Source of the DNA: Oryzomonas japonica
GTDB taxonomy: Bacteria > Desulfobacterota > Desulfuromonadia > Geobacterales > Pseudopelobacteraceae
Direction: 5' to 3'
DNA: 64,000 nt
NCBI RefSeq assembly: GCF_008802365.1
Contig: NZ_VZQZ01000003.1
Span: 300,138-364,137 of the forward strand
Shown: piece by piece, positions 26,630-36,442 of the stretch
Layout of the letters: every line of letters starts with the position of its first letter
Position numbering within the stretch: the stretch's first letter is position 1
Program-made: the position numbers and the translations under genes
The notes under the pieces: generated by a model
The model's database searches: none
Seen by the model: the letters and a program-made list of their open reading frames with translations, nothing else
Told to the model about the DNA's origin: nothing

Positions 26630-27541
26630 ATGAAAAACATCGCCGCTATCCTGATCATCGTGACGTTCTGTCTGGCAGGAAATACCGCCCTGTTTGCCGC
26701 CGAACGGCCGCAGCGCGTCATGAAGCCGGCGGTCTCGACTCCGGATACGTCTCCCGCCATTCTCAGCATCATTCCCGCTCAGGCGGAGCCAGGCGGCAAG
26801 GTGACCATCTTCGGCGCCAATTTCGGCGAGCAGATTTCCGCCTTTCTCGGCAGCGTGGAGATACCGGCCAAGGTAACCGACGGCCGGCAACTCGAATTCA
26901 TCGTTCCGCCGTTGGACGCGGGGTTGTACGCCCTGTACCTCAAGCGGGGCGACGGCGTCGTGGGTCGGGCCTACAACTTTTCCGTACTCCCCCTGCGGCC
27001 GGTGCTTATCGCCCTTTCGCCCGACAAGATCAGTTCCTGCGCCCAGGGGGGGGAGCGGGACGTGACCGCCGTGGGGCGGAATTTCGGTGAGACGACGTTC
27101 CTCTTCTTCGATAATGCCTCCATCAAGAGCCGGGTGGTTTCGGCCGAGGCCATCGCCTTCCGGGTGCCCCAGGTGGCGGGGGGGCTGCACCAGGTCATGG
27201 TAAAAAATTCACCCGAGAACGCCTCGGTGCAACTGGCGCTGGAGATCGAGACCAAACCGGAAATCAGCCAGGTGACCCGGGGAAACGAGTACGTGAATTA
27301 TTACGAATTGATCATAGAGGGGAAGAATTTCCAACAGAACTCGGCCCTCTATGTGGACGGCCAGCGCATTGGCGGCAATGGCGGCCAGGATTCGGCGGCA
27401 CGGGAGAAAGTGATCTTTATCGACTGTACCAGGCTCATTTACCAACGGTTTCCCTATTCGCCGGTCGCTAAGGATTTCCGCCTGCAGGTGGTGAATCCCG
27501 GGAACGAGGGGAGCCAGGTGATTAACGTCAGTGCGCCGTGA
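26630..27541 (+). CDS. Exported IPT/TIG-domain protein
   Basis: A 303-residue protein with a signal peptide (about 1-23, ending LFAA). Three immunoglobulin-like IPT/TIG units are visible, each opening with a phrase like PAILSIIPAQAEPGGKVTIF (about 43), PVLIALSPDKISSCAQGGE (about 122) and PEISQVTRGNEYVNYYELI (about 214). Such domains mediate binding at the cell surface or in the periplasm. It follows lptG by about 100 bases with an AGGAGG site and precedes purT. Specific function unknown. Confidence 0.75.
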   Translation: MKNIAAILIIVTFCLAGNTALFAAERPQRVMKPAVSTPDTSPAILSIIPAQAEPGGKVTIFGANFGEQISAFLGSVEIPAKVTDGRQLEFIVPPLDAGLYALYLKRGDGVVGRAYNFSVLPLRPVLIALSPDKISSCAQGGERDVTAVGRNFGETTFLFFDNASIKSRVVSAEAIAFRVPQVAGGLHQVMVKNSPENASVQLALEIETKPEISQVTRGNEYVNYYELIIEGKNFQQNSALYVDGQRIGGNGGQDSAAREKVIFIDCTRLIYQRFPYSPVAKDFRLQVVNPGNEGSQVINVSAP

Positions 27542-27580
27542 TAGGGGAATGAAACTTTGAACTCGGAGGATAATACTGTT

Positions 27581-28765
27581 ATGAAGCTTGGAACCCCGCT
27601 GAAACCGGGCGCTACCAGACTACTCCTGCTGGGATCGGGAGAACTGGGCAAGGAGGTCGCCATCGAGGCCCAACGTCTCGGCGTGGAGGTGATCGCCGTG
27701 GACCGTTACCCCCATGCCCCGGCCATGCAGGTGGCCCACAGAAGTCATGTCATCAGCATGCTGGACCGGGAGGCGCTGCGGCGGGTGGTGGCGGAGGAAC
27801 GGCCCGACCTGATCGTACCGGAGATCGAGGCTATCGACACCGCCTTTCTGCTGGAGCTGGAACAGGGGGGGCAGCGGGTGATCCCCACGGCGCGGGCGAC
27901 GAACCTGACCATGAACCGGGAAGGAATTCGGCGCCTGGCGGCCGAAGAGCTGGGCCTGCCCACGGCACGCTACGCATTTGCGAAAAGTGCGGAAGAGCTG
28001 CGCTCCAATGCCGCGGCCATCGGCTTTCCCTGCGTGGTGAAGCCGATCATGAGTTCATCCGGCAAGGGGCAGAGCGTGGTGCGGTCAGCCTCGGACGTGG
28101 ATGCCGCCTGGCGCTACGCCATGGAGGGAGCCCGCGGCGCTTCGGATACCGCCATCATCGAGGAGTTCATCCCGTTCGACTACGAGATCACCTTGCTGAC
28201 CGTCCGCCATGCCGGCGGTACCTCGTTCTGCCCCCCCATCGGTCACGTCCAGATCAAAGGGGACTACCACGAATCGTGGCAGCCCATGGCCATGTCGGCG
28301 GCGGCCCTTGCCGAGGCGAGGCGTCAGGCGGCGGCGGTCACCGGCGCCCTGGGCGGTTACGGCATCTTCGGGGTGGAGTTGTTCGTCAGCGGCGACAAAG
28401 TCTGGTTCAGCGAGGTGTCCCCCCGCCCCCACGACACCGGCATGGTGACCATGGTCTCTCAGAACCTGAGCCAGTTCGAGCTGCACGTGCGCGCCATACT
28501 CGGGCTGCCGGTGCCCGAGATCCTCAACCTGGCCCCTTCGGCCAGCCATGTGATCCTGGCGAAGGAAAGCCTGGACAACGTGCGTTTCGAGGGGCTTGCG
28601 GAGGCGCTCAACGTCCCCGGCGCCAAGCTTCGCCTGTTCGGCAAGCCGGATACCCGTCCCGGCCGGCGCATGGGGGTGGCCCTGGTGCAAGGGGCATCCA
28701 CCGACGAGGCCCGAAGCCGGGCCGAGGCCAGCGCCCATTGCGTGCGGTTGGTTCCCCAAGGATAA
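27581..28765 (+). CDS. purT: Formate-dependent GAR transformylase
   Basis: A 394-residue ATP-grasp enzyme that makes formyl-GAR from GAR, formate and ATP in purine synthesis. Motifs: [21 protein letters not shown] at the start, [16 protein letters not shown] (ATP lid), the [16 protein letters not shown] strand and [17 protein letters not shown]. Length equals E. coli PurT (392). The ATG at 27581 follows CGGAGGA; an in-frame TTG upstream is less likely. Confidence 0.95.
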   Translation: MKLGTPLKPGATRLLLLGSGELGKEVAIEAQRLGVEVIAVDRYPHAPAMQVAHRSHVISMLDREALRRVVAEERPDLIVPEIEAIDTAFLLELEQGGQRVIPTARATNLTMNREGIRRLAAEELGLPTARYAFAKSAEELRSNAAAIGFPCVVKPIMSSSGKGQSVVRSASDVDAAWRYAMEGARGASDTAIIEEFIPFDYEITLLTVRHAGGTSFCPPIGHVQIKGDYHESWQPMAMSAAALAEARRQAAAVTGALGGYGIFGVELFVSGDKVWFSEVSPRPHDTGMVTMVSQNLSQFELHVRAILGLPVPEILNLAPSASHVILAKESLDNVRFEGLAEALNVPGAKLRLFGKPDTRPGRRMGVALVQGASTDEARSRAEASAHCVRLVPQG

Positions 28766-28830
28766 AACTGCGGTTCGAAGAAACGAGTAAACGGAACCGG
28801 CATCGTCCACGCTTTTACGCACAATCAAAC

Positions 28831-28869
28831 AAAAAGACCTCCGAGGCGTTCCCTGCCTCGGAGGTCTTT
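28831..28869. terminator. Bidirectional intrinsic terminator
   Basis: Twelve-base perfect stem GACCTCCGAGGC / GCCTCGGAGGTC flanked by A5 and T3, between convergent purT and the RND exporter. Confidence 0.85.
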
Positions 28870-28900
28870 CAACTCCCACTACCTCAGAATGTGCAGGTCC

Positions 28901-31570
28901 TTACCGCTTCCCCCACAACGTCAACAACGCCGGCAGGAAGGCCAAAAACACCGCCACACTGGCCGCCATGCCCAGGGACATGACCGCGCCGATGCTGAAG
29001 ACCCCCTGGTGGTGGGCCACCATCAGGGCGCCGAAGCTGAACAGGATGGTCAGGGCGTTGAGGAACACGCCGATCCCGGCGCTGCTCGTGGCCACCTGGG
29101 CGGGGGTCTCGCTCCCCTGGCGGTAGCGGTTGATGATGTAGATGGCCGAGTCGATCCCCACTCCCAGGATCAGCGGCAGCACGATGATGTTGGCCGAGTT
29201 GAAGCTGACCCCCGCCAACCGCATCCCCCCCACCATGAAGAGTAATCCCACCGCCAGCGGCAGGGCACCCATGGCGGCAAATCTCACGCTCTTGAAGTTG
29301 ATCAGCAGGATCACGGCGATACCGAGGAAGGCATAGGCAAAGGCCTTGAGGTAGGCGTCCCGCATGATGGTCAGGGATTCGTAGACCATGATCGGCTCGC
29401 CGGTGGCGTTGGGGACGATGCCCTTGACCTGGGTGACGAATTCCTGGAGCGGCTCGTGCTCGAAGATCTCCTTTTTCGGGGCGACCTGGAGCAGCAATAC
29501 GCCGCTCTTACCCACGAAACGCTGCTTCAGGTCCGTCGGCACGTCCGCCTCGACGACCGGCGACGCCTCCAGGCTCTCCTTCATCATGGTCAGCTTGACC
29601 GGCAGCTCGGCGAACATGCCCCCCTGAAACTCCCGCAGCATCCCCAGGGCGTTCTTGTCCTTTTCCTTCTCCAGCTTCGCGAAGAAGCCGTCCAGGGTCG
29701 TCAGAAAGGCGCCGACCGGCTTGGCTTCGGGCGCCTTTTTGGCCTCCAGCGCGGTCTTCAGCTTGCCCACCCGGTCGCGGAACGCCTCGAAGACCCTGGG
29801 CAGTTCCATGACCCGCAGGTTCTCCTCGTAGGGCATCGGCTTGACGTCCGCCAATACCTGACGGAGCGCCGCCAGTTCGGCCAGCTTGGCCTGCTGGTTG
29901 TCCGGCACCAGGGCGGGCAGGCTGACCACGTGGTCCACGCTGGGGAGTTTCTCCAGCCGCTCGGTCAACTGTTTGGCCGCGGCGCGGTCTTTGGCGATCA
30001 CCACGGCAAAATAGCCGGAGTTCTCCTTGCTGCGCATCAGCTTGTAGGCGTATTCCACCGATTGCAGCCCCTTGGCCTGGAGGTTCATCAGGTTGTAGTC
30101 GAAGTGCATGGTCAGGGTGGGGTAGAGGCAGACGAGAGCCAGAAGCAGGGTCGCACCGACGACCGTCCGCGGGTTGGTGAAGAGGGCGTGGAACAAGGGC
30201 TTTTCGGCAAGGCCTGCCGGAGCCTGCTCTTTGGGGCCCTCGGTGTGGGGCTTCCTGAATCGTTCCAGCAGGATCAGCATGGAGGGGAGTACGGTGAAGG
30301 TGGTGATGACGCAGATCACGACCCCGCCGGCGGCGATGATGCCCAGTTCGGCAATGCCCTTGAAATCGGTGAAGGCAAAGGTGGCGAATGCCAGGGCCAC
30401 GGTGGCGGCGGCCATGATGATGGAACGGATGTTGGCCCTGAGGCCGGTTTCTATGGCCGCCATGCCGGACGAACCGCCCCGCAACTCCTCCTGGTAGCGC
30501 AGGACCACCTGGATGCCGTATTCAATTCCCAGGCCGATGAGCATGATGGCGAAGACCATGGAGAGGATGTTGAGGTGCCCCACGGCGGCGGTGGCGAAGC
30601 CGAAGGAGAGGCAGATGCCCACGATCAGCGAGACCATGGCGCTGATCACGTTCAAGAGACCGCGGAAAGCGAACAACAGCAGGATCACGGTCAGGGAGAG
30701 GGAAAGGATGGTGGCGATCTCGATGTCCCGCTGGCTGGTGGCCATCTCCTCGTACTCAAGCACCGGCACGCCGGTCAGGCCGGCCGTGACCCCCTTGAAC
30801 TCGGGGCGCTTCACCAGTTCGGCCAGGGCGGCGCGGGCCGCCTTGATCGGTTTCTCCGAGGCCACAAAGCTCCCCTCGTCCTTGACCGGCCGCATGGTGA
30901 TGACCTGCTGCTTGCCGGCGCTTTCCAGGGCCGATGGCTTGCCGTCGCCGCCTCCCTTGAGGAACGAGTCCATGGACATGCCGCTCCCCTTGCCGTCAAA
31001 GGCCTTGAACCCCTTGTCCAGGGTGGCCAGCATGAAGGTCAGGCTCTCCAGCGCAGCCGGGTCGCCGGAGGCGAGGTACCCGTCGATCTGGCCGGTCAGG
31101 CTGGTGAAGAGCGTCTGTACGGAGGGGGAGGCGGAGAGGTTCTTCAGGACCGGTGCGGCCATGGTCAGGGTGTGGCGCAACCGCTGGATATCCTCCAACG
31201 GCATGAACAGGAGACCGTTCTTGCGGAAGAAGGGGAGGCCGCCGGGGTAGAAAACGTCGCGGAACAGGCCGGTTTCCCGATTCAGACGCTGATAGAGCGC
31301 ATCGGCGGCGCGGGTCGATTTCTCGGCGTCGTCCGATTCTATAACCGCCACGATCTCTTCCTGATCGCCGAATTCCCGGCGATAGGCCTGGTAATCCATC
31401 TGAAAGGGAGCGTTTTTGGCCATCAGGTCGTCGCGGCCGGTCAGGAACTCCATGTTCTTTTTGGTGTAGATGACCGAACAGACGGAAAGCAACAGGGCCA
31501 GCGCCAGGATCAGGCGCGGGCGTTTGGCGACGAAGGCGAACAGACGGCTTGGTTTTGGTGTATCGGGCAC
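28901..31570 (-). CDS. hpnN: RND/MMPL-family exporter, HpnN-like
   Basis: An about 889-residue inner-membrane transporter with the duplicated RND layout: one helix near the N-terminus, a large periplasmic loop, five helices (about 275-440), then a second helix-loop-five-helix half. The loop segment GLFRDVFYPGGLPFFRKNGLLF closely follows the hopanoid-associated HpnN family, which moves hopanoids to the outer membrane. No hopanoid biosynthesis genes are in the window, so the cargo is inferred. The start is uncertain: GTG at 31570 after AAGGAG is preferred; a TTG at 31588 is also in frame. Confidence 0.78.
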   Translation of the reverse strand: MPDTPKPSRLFAFVAKRPRLILALALLLSVCSVIYTKKNMEFLTGRDDLMAKNAPFQMDYQAYRREFGDQEEIVAVIESDDAEKSTRAADALYQRLNRETGLFRDVFYPGGLPFFRKNGLLFMPLEDIQRLRHTLTMAAPVLKNLSASPSVQTLFTSLTGQIDGYLASGDPAALESLTFMLATLDKGFKAFDGKGSGMSMDSFLKGGGDGKPSALESAGKQQVITMRPVKDEGSFVASEKPIKAARAALAELVKRPEFKGVTAGLTGVPVLEYEEMATSQRDIEIATILSLSLTVILLLFAFRGLLNVISAMVSLIVGICLSFGFATAAVGHLNILSMVFAIMLIGLGIEYGIQVVLRYQEELRGGSSGMAAIETGLRANIRSIIMAAATVALAFATFAFTDFKGIAELGIIAAGGVVICVITTFTVLPSMLILLERFRKPHTEGPKEQAPAGLAEKPLFHALFTNPRTVVGATLLLALVCLYPTLTMHFDYNLMNLQAKGLQSVEYAYKLMRSKENSGYFAVVIAKDRAAAKQLTERLEKLPSVDHVVSLPALVPDNQQAKLAELAALRQVLADVKPMPYEENLRVMELPRVFEAFRDRVGKLKTALEAKKAPEAKPVGAFLTTLDGFFAKLEKEKDKNALGMLREFQGGMFAELPVKLTMMKESLEASPVVEADVPTDLKQRFVGKSGVLLLQVAPKKEIFEHEPLQEFVTQVKGIVPNATGEPIMVYESLTIMRDAYLKAFAYAFLGIAVILLINFKSVRFAAMGALPLAVGLLFMVGGMRLAGVSFNSANIIVLPLILGVGIDSAIYIINRYRQGSETPAQVATSSAGIGVFLNALTILFSFGALMVAHHQGVFSIGAVMSLGMAASVAVFLAFLPALLTLWGKR

Positions 31571-31658
31571 ACGGGGCTCCTTGGGCAAGATTGCAACATT
31601 CCTGAATATACCGCCCAGGGGAAAAAGTCAATCAAAGGGGGAGTGTGGCGGGGATGGG

Positions 31659-31949
31659 TCAGTGCAGTTCCATGGCGACGGGGGAGGGGAGGCCGAGACC
31701 GACCTGGATGGTCGCCCGGGCCGGTCCGCCGGTGCAGGCGTATTCCAGAGTGAACGTCGTATCCTCCAGCGCTTCGATCACCACCGCGCCGGGAGCGCTG
31801 ATGGCAAAGGTCTCTCCCGGCCTCAGAGAATAATCGCGCGAGTCCTCGTAACGGGTCAGCCAGGCGCTTCCGCGGTCCATGCGCAGGGAACAACCTTCGG
31901 GGGCGACGGTGAGCGCGACCGTTTCGCCTTTTTTCAGCAGGTAGTTCAT
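31659..31949 (-). CDS. DUF2917 family protein
   Basis: A 96-residue protein opening MNYLLKKGETVALTVAPEG and containing RGSAWLTRYEDSRDYSLRPGE, the pattern of the DUF2917 family of small cupin-like beta-proteins. The ATG at 31949 follows AAGGAG. It lies just downstream of the GlxA-type regulator on the same strand and may be co-transcribed. Function unknown. Confidence 0.75.
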   Translation of the reverse strand: MNYLLKKGETVALTVAPEGCSLRMDRGSAWLTRYEDSRDYSLRPGETFAISAPGAVVIEALEDTTFTLEYACTGGPARATIQVGLGLPSPVAMELH

Positions 31950-31972
31950 ACATGACTCCTTGGGGGCAATAA

Positions 31973-32989
31973 TCAGAAGCGTTCGCGGTAGGCGCGGGGC
32001 GTGATCCCCAGGCACCGCTGGAAGGTGCGCCGCAACTGCTCGGCGCCGCTGAAGCCGCTCTCCCGTGCAACCGTCTCCATGGGGTGATTCGTCTCCTCCA
32101 GGAGGTGCTTGGCCCGTTCGATCCGCAGCCGGTCCAGGTATTTCGACGGCGTCATGCCGGTTTCCCGGAGGAACACCCGGGCAAAATTGCGGGGGCTCAT
32201 GGCCGCCCTGTCCGCCAGATCCTCAACCGCGATATTCTGATGGGCATTTTCCTCAAGCCAGGCCAGGAGCTGTGCCAGCGGCCCGCCCGTGACCATCTGG
32301 GAACGGAGGCGACTGCTGAACTGGCTCTGCCCGCCCGGCCGTTTGAGGTAGAGGACGAGGCGGCGGGCGATTGCCAGGGCCAGCTTCCTGCCGTAATCTT
32401 CCTCCACCAGGGCGAGCGCCAGATCGATTCCGGCCGTAATGCCCGCCGAGGTGGCAATGGAGCCGTCCCTGACATAGATCGCATCCGGCTCCACGGTTAC
32501 CTCCGGGTACTCCCGGGCCATGCGGTCCACGTCCATCCAGTGGGTCGTGACCCGCCGGCCGTTCAGGAGACCCGCTTCCGCGAGGAGGAAGGCGCCGGTG
32601 CAGACCGAGACCAGGCGCCTGACCCGTCCCCCCGTTTCTGCCAGCCAGTGGATCAGTTCACGATTGGCCACGGCGCGGCCGAGGGGCTCGTCCGGGCTCC
32701 CCACCACGAGCAGGGTGTCGATAGGGCCGGCCATGTCGCGCCATGCCGCATCGGCCACCAACTGCACCCCCGCGGAGGTCGTAACGCCGCCCCGCTCCTG
32801 TGCCGCGATGGTGACTAGGTAACCGGGCGCATCCGCCGCCTGCTCCCGCAATGTCCGGTTCACCACCCCGAATACCGCGGCCGGGCCGGTCGCATCCAGG
32901 AGTTCGCACCCCTCATGAACGACCACGACGACGGTGCGAGGTTCGGTTGTCCCGGTCTTGCCATTCACTTCTTGATTGTGACGATTCAT
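31973..32989 (-). CDS. GlxA-family AraC-type transcriptional regulator with DJ-1/PfpI domain
   Basis: A 338-residue regulator. The N-terminal class-I amidotransferase-like domain (about 20-190) includes VVVVVHEGCELLDATGPAAVFG and LVSVCTGAFLLAEAGLLNGR; the C-terminal AraC DNA-binding domain (about 235-335) includes MSPRNFARVFLRETGMTPSKYL and the second helix-turn-helix ending RRTFQRCLGITPRAYRERF. It is divergent from the LysE exporter gene 152 bases away, a likely target. No strong ribosome site; nearby alternative ATGs exist. Confidence 0.88.
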   Translation of the reverse strand: MNRHNQEVNGKTGTTEPRTVVVVVHEGCELLDATGPAAVFGVVNRTLREQAADAPGYLVTIAAQERGGVTTSAGVQLVADAAWRDMAGPIDTLLVVGSPDEPLGRAVANRELIHWLAETGGRVRRLVSVCTGAFLLAEAGLLNGRRVTTHWMDVDRMAREYPEVTVEPDAIYVRDGSIATSAGITAGIDLALALVEEDYGRKLALAIARRLVLYLKRPGGQSQFSSRLRSQMVTGGPLAQLLAWLEENAHQNIAVEDLADRAAMSPRNFARVFLRETGMTPSKYLDRLRIERAKHLLEETNHPMETVARESGFSGAEQLRRTFQRCLGITPRAYRERF

Positions 32990-33141
32990 GGTGTGCATCT
33001 TTTCACAAAGTGCTGCACGGCACAATGACAACAAACAGGCGTTTTCTGCCATGTGCCCCGGTTGTCGTGATAGCGGCACGGGACAACAGGATTGATAAAT
33101 GGTGCCGAAGCCGGTATTCTTGCCGCCGGAGTGGAAACCTT

Positions 33142-33780
33142 ATGAGCAATTCCTTGTCCTATGAACCCCTTGTCCACGGTTTCAGCCTCGGAGCAAGCCT
33201 GATCATCGCCATCGGAAGCCAGAACGCCTTTGTCCTGCGCCAAGGGCTGCGCCGCGAGTACGTCTTTACCGTAAGCACCATCTGCTTTCTGTGCGATATG
33301 ATTCTGATTACACTGGGGGCCGGCGGTTTCGGCACGGTCGTGGCTTCATCGCCGCGACTGCTCGTGTGTGCCCTGTGGGGAGGGGCCGCCTTCCTCTTTT
33401 GCTACGGTATCCGTTCCTTTTGGTCGGCAATCAGGCCGGAGGCGTTAGGGACCGATGGAGAAAGCGTGGTGGGGGGAGACCTTGCGGCGGTGGTGACGAC
33501 CACGCTGGCCCTCAGCCTTCTGAATCCGCACGTCTACCTGGACACGGTCCTGCTGCTGGGAAGCCTGGCGGCGCAATTCCGCGGGCATGCCCGGGTTTTC
33601 TTTGCCGTGGGGGCCGTGGCGGCATCGCTTGTCTGGTTTTACGGCATCGGCTATGGCGCCAGGGTTTTTGCGCCGCTGTTTCGCAAGCCGGTTGCCTGGC
33701 GGGTTCTCGATATCCTGGTGGGGTGCACCATGTGGGGGATTGGCGTCAGCCTGATCTGGAAAAGGGTGTTTGCGGGGTAA
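33142..33780 (+). CDS. LysE/ArgO-family amino-acid exporter
   Basis: A 212-residue inner-membrane exporter with six predicted helices. The N-terminal LSLGA-like region GFSLGASLIIAIGSQNAFVLRQG and the mid-protein LALSLLNPHVYLDTVLLLGS are diagnostic of the LysE/ArgO group exporting basic amino acids. The shorter ATG at 33142 fits the family start. Divergently oriented to the GlxA-type regulator; a terminator follows. Confidence 0.9.
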   Translation: MSNSLSYEPLVHGFSLGASLIIAIGSQNAFVLRQGLRREYVFTVSTICFLCDMILITLGAGGFGTVVASSPRLLVCALWGGAAFLFCYGIRSFWSAIRPEALGTDGESVVGGDLAAVVTTTLALSLLNPHVYLDTVLLLGSLAAQFRGHARVFFAVGAVAASLVWFYGIGYGARVFAPLFRKPVAWRVLDILVGCTMWGIGVSLIWKRVFAG

Positions 33781-33804
33781 CGGTGCGGCGGCACTTCACC
33801 GCCA

Positions 33805-33836
33805 CGAAAAAGCCCGGCATATGCCGGGCTTTTTCG
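33805..33836. terminator. Bidirectional intrinsic terminator
   Basis: Perfect 16-base palindrome arms CGAAAAAGCCCGGCAT / ATGCCGGGCTTTTTCG between convergent lysE-like gene and the small basic protein. Confidence 0.9.
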
Positions 33837-33855
33837 TATTACCTGCGTTGCGCCA

Positions 33856-34017
33856 TCATACCTTGCGTCCCTTGCGACCGGCCTGAATCTTGCCGTGTGG
33901 GGTGATGACATGGACATTGTGGTTGCCTGCACGGCGGAGCATCATCTCGTGCTTGCCGGGCATGGCCGTCTTCATCGTTTTCCGAGGCTTCGCGAACGGA
34001 CCTTTGGTGTCTCTCAT
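33856..34017 (-). CDS. Small basic hypothetical protein (53 residues)
   Basis: Starts at ATG 34017 after a strong AAGGAGGTG ribosome site. The 53-residue product is rich in Lys/Arg (MRDTKGPFAKPRKTMKTAMP, ending GKIQAGRKGRKV) with no membrane segment. The family is not recognised; the charge suggests nucleic-acid or ribosome binding, which is inference only. It lies between the slipin gene and a terminator. Confidence 0.6.
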   Translation of the reverse strand: MRDTKGPFAKPRKTMKTAMPGKHEMMLRRAGNHNVHVITPHGKIQAGRKGRKV

Positions 34018-34183
34018 GGCCGCCACCTCCTTTGCATTCTTTTCCACTTACAGTATAACACGATTCAGGGACGTGGCAGGGAATCTATTTTTGCGAGTTC
34101 GACGGCCCCCGGGAGCGCAAGGCGTTCGTCGCCTTCTCGGGCTAGAACGGGATGCTCCGGCGTGGGGCCGCCATCGGTGCGTA

Positions 34184-34951
34184 TCACGCCTTGTCCCGAC
34201 GATCCAGAAACATCTTGATCAGGTCGATGGGAACCGGAAAGATGGTGGTGGAGTTCTTTTCCGCGGCGATCTCCGTCAGGGTCTGGAGGTAGCGCAGTTG
34301 CAGCGCGGTCGGCTCGGCGGCCAGGATTACGGCTGCCTGGGCCAGCTTTTCCGATGCCTGCAATTCGCCCTCGGCGTGGATGATCTTGGCGCGGCGCTCC
34401 CGCTCCGCCTCGGCCTGCTTGGCGATGGCCCGCTGCATCTCCTGGGGCAGGTCGATGTTTTTTACCTCCACGTTGGCCACCTTGACCCCCCACGGCCCGG
34501 TATGGCGGTCGAGAATCTCCTGCAACTCCTTGTTGATCTTCTCCCGGTTGGCCAGGAGTTCATCCAGATCCACCTGTCCCAGGACGCTCCGCAGGGTGGT
34601 CTGGGACAACTGGCTGGTGGCGTACAGGTAGTTTTCCACATCCACGACCGCCCGTTGGGGTTCCATGACCCGGAAGTAGATGACCGCCGAGACCTTGACC
34701 GTGACGTTGTCGTGGGTGATCACGTCCTGGGGGGGGACATCCATGACCACGGTGCGCAGTGTCACCCGCACCAGACGGTCGATGCCCGGGATGATGAAAA
34801 AGAGGCCCGGTCCCCGCACCCCGGCCAGCCGGCCCAGGCGGAACAGCACGCCCCGTTCGTACTCGGGAAGGATGCGCACCGCGCTGGCAACGAACATGAT
34901 GAACAGGACCGCAACAAAAAGAACCGGGACGTAGTTGAACAGATTGAACAT
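34184..34951 (-). CDS. Slipin (stomatin/SPFH-family membrane protein)
   Basis: A 255-residue protein: one N-terminal helix ([19 protein letters not shown]), then the SPFH domain ([55 protein letters not shown]), then a coiled-coil helix ([20 protein letters not shown]). Slipins oligomerise at the membrane and are genetically paired with NfeD-type proteases, as here (NfeD upstream, 68 bases apart). Confidence 0.93.
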   Translation of the reverse strand: MFNLFNYVPVLFVAVLFIMFVASAVRILPEYERGVLFRLGRLAGVRGPGLFFIIPGIDRLVRVTLRTVVMDVPPQDVITHDNVTVKVSAVIYFRVMEPQRAVVDVENYLYATSQLSQTTLRSVLGQVDLDELLANREKINKELQEILDRHTGPWGVKVANVEVKNIDLPQEMQRAIAKQAEAERERRAKIIHAEGELQASEKLAQAAVILAAEPTALQLRYLQTLTEIAAEKNSTTIFPVPIDLIKMFLDRRDKA

Positions 34952-35019
34952 GACAAGCCTCCGTTTTCATGTGAAGCGCCCCACTGGGGCACCGGAAAAA
35001 GGGCGATGGCACCTCGCCC

Positions 35020-36294
35020 CTACAGTGTCTTCCTCACTTTGAGCCGCATGTCTTCCACCTTCTCCACCGCAACCTTTGACCCGGCGGCAATCGGCTGGTC
35101 GCTCCAGGCGTCCCAATACTCGCCGTTGACAAAGACCTTCCCCTCGGGGGCGATGGCGCTCTCGGCCCGCCCCTCCTGTTCCAGCAGCCCTTCCGCGCCG
35201 GTGGCAGGTTTCAGGCGATGGACGCGCAACGCCTTGGCGATGGCTACCGAGAAGAAGCCGGCCGTGGCCAGCACCGTCACCAGGATCACGCTCCAGGAAA
35301 CCCGCAGGTAGGGCTCCGGGGATTCGAACAAGAGCAGCGACCCGAACACCATGGCGATCATTCCGCCCACCGTCAGCATGCCGTGGGAGACGACCTTGAT
35401 CTCGGCGATAAAGAGCACCAGCGCCAGCAGGATGAGCAGTGCTCCTGCGTAGTTGACCGGCAGCGTCTGGAAGGCGAAGAAGGCCAGGATCAGGGAAATC
35501 CCCCCGATCACCCCGGGCAGGATCACGCCCGGATTGGACAGTTCGAAGAACAGCCCCAGCATGCCGAGCATCATCAGGACATAGGCCACGTTGGGGTTGC
35601 TGATGGCGTTCAGTATCCGCTCTCCCGGTCGCATCTCGGCCGAAAACGTCTCGGCCCCGGCCAGACGCAGGGGCACCTCCCGGCCGTCCCGCATAATGCT
35701 ACGCCCCTCCATGCGGTGCAACAAGTCGGCCCGGTCCCGGGCGATCAGGTCGATAACCTTGCCGGCCAGCGCCCGGTCGGCGCTCAGGGAGATGCTCTCC
35801 CGCACCATCCTGCGCGCCATGGTCTCGTCGCGGCCCCGTTTGCGGGCGATCCCTTCCGCGTAGGCCTCGGCATCGTTGATCACCTTCTCCTCCATGGTCT
35901 TGTCGGGCTTCTCGCCCAGGGAAACCGGGTGGGCCGCGCCGATGTTGGTGCCGGGAGACATGGCGCACACATCCGCCGCCAGGCAGATGATGGCTCCGGC
36001 CGATGCGGCGCGGGCGCCCGAGGGTGCCACATAGACCGCCAGCGGCACCGGACTGGCAAAGATGTCCTTGACGATCTCCCGCATGGCGGTATCCAGGCCG
36101 CCGGGGGTGTCAAGCTCCACCAGCACCAGGCTGTCTCCGCTCCGGGCCGCCTCATTCAGGGTGCGATGGAGAAACTGGGCCGTCACCGGGGTGATCGGAT
36201 CGTGGATGGTTACGACCCTGACCCTGGCCCGTTCGGCGGCCGACGCGGTTACGCACACAAGCAGGCATAGAAGGATACAGAGGCTGAAGCGCAT
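35020..36294 (-). CDS. NfeD-family membrane serine protease (ClpP-like, slipin partner)
   Basis: A 424-residue protein: signal peptide (about 1-19, ending SASA), a ClpP-class protease domain (about 22-235) with the substrate groove ELDTPGGLDTAMREIVKDI and the nucleophile region GARAASAGAIICLAADVCAM and GTNIGAAHPVSLG, four to five membrane helices (about 245-350) and a C-terminal OB-fold NfeD domain (about 370-424). Long NfeD proteins cleave slipin C-termini in archaea. It heads the slipin operon. Confidence 0.92.
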   Translation of the reverse strand: MRFSLCILLCLLVCVTASAAERARVRVVTIHDPITPVTAQFLHRTLNEAARSGDSLVLVELDTPGGLDTAMREIVKDIFASPVPLAVYVAPSGARAASAGAIICLAADVCAMSPGTNIGAAHPVSLGEKPDKTMEEKVINDAEAYAEGIARKRGRDETMARRMVRESISLSADRALAGKVIDLIARDRADLLHRMEGRSIMRDGREVPLRLAGAETFSAEMRPGERILNAISNPNVAYVLMMLGMLGLFFELSNPGVILPGVIGGISLILAFFAFQTLPVNYAGALLILLALVLFIAEIKVVSHGMLTVGGMIAMVFGSLLLFESPEPYLRVSWSVILVTVLATAGFFSVAIAKALRVHRLKPATGAEGLLEQEGRAESAIAPEGKVFVNGEYWDAWSDQPIAAGSKVAVEKVEDMRLKVRKTL

Positions 36295-36442
36295 GGGTTC
36301 CCCCCTCTCTTACCGTAAGTATACCTCATTATGGCGATGGTGTAAGGTCGGTGGGGGAATAACCGTGCGGATGGGCGGAAGCGGCAGTGGCCCGTGAGGG
36401 GTCCGGCCACGAAACGGGGGCTGTTTTAGGGCTGGCGAGTGT

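Noticed and set aside
29456..31753. 765-residue plus-strand frame opposite the HpnN-like exporter
   Set aside because: His/Gly/Gln-rich antisense shadow; the minus strand encodes a clear RND transporter.
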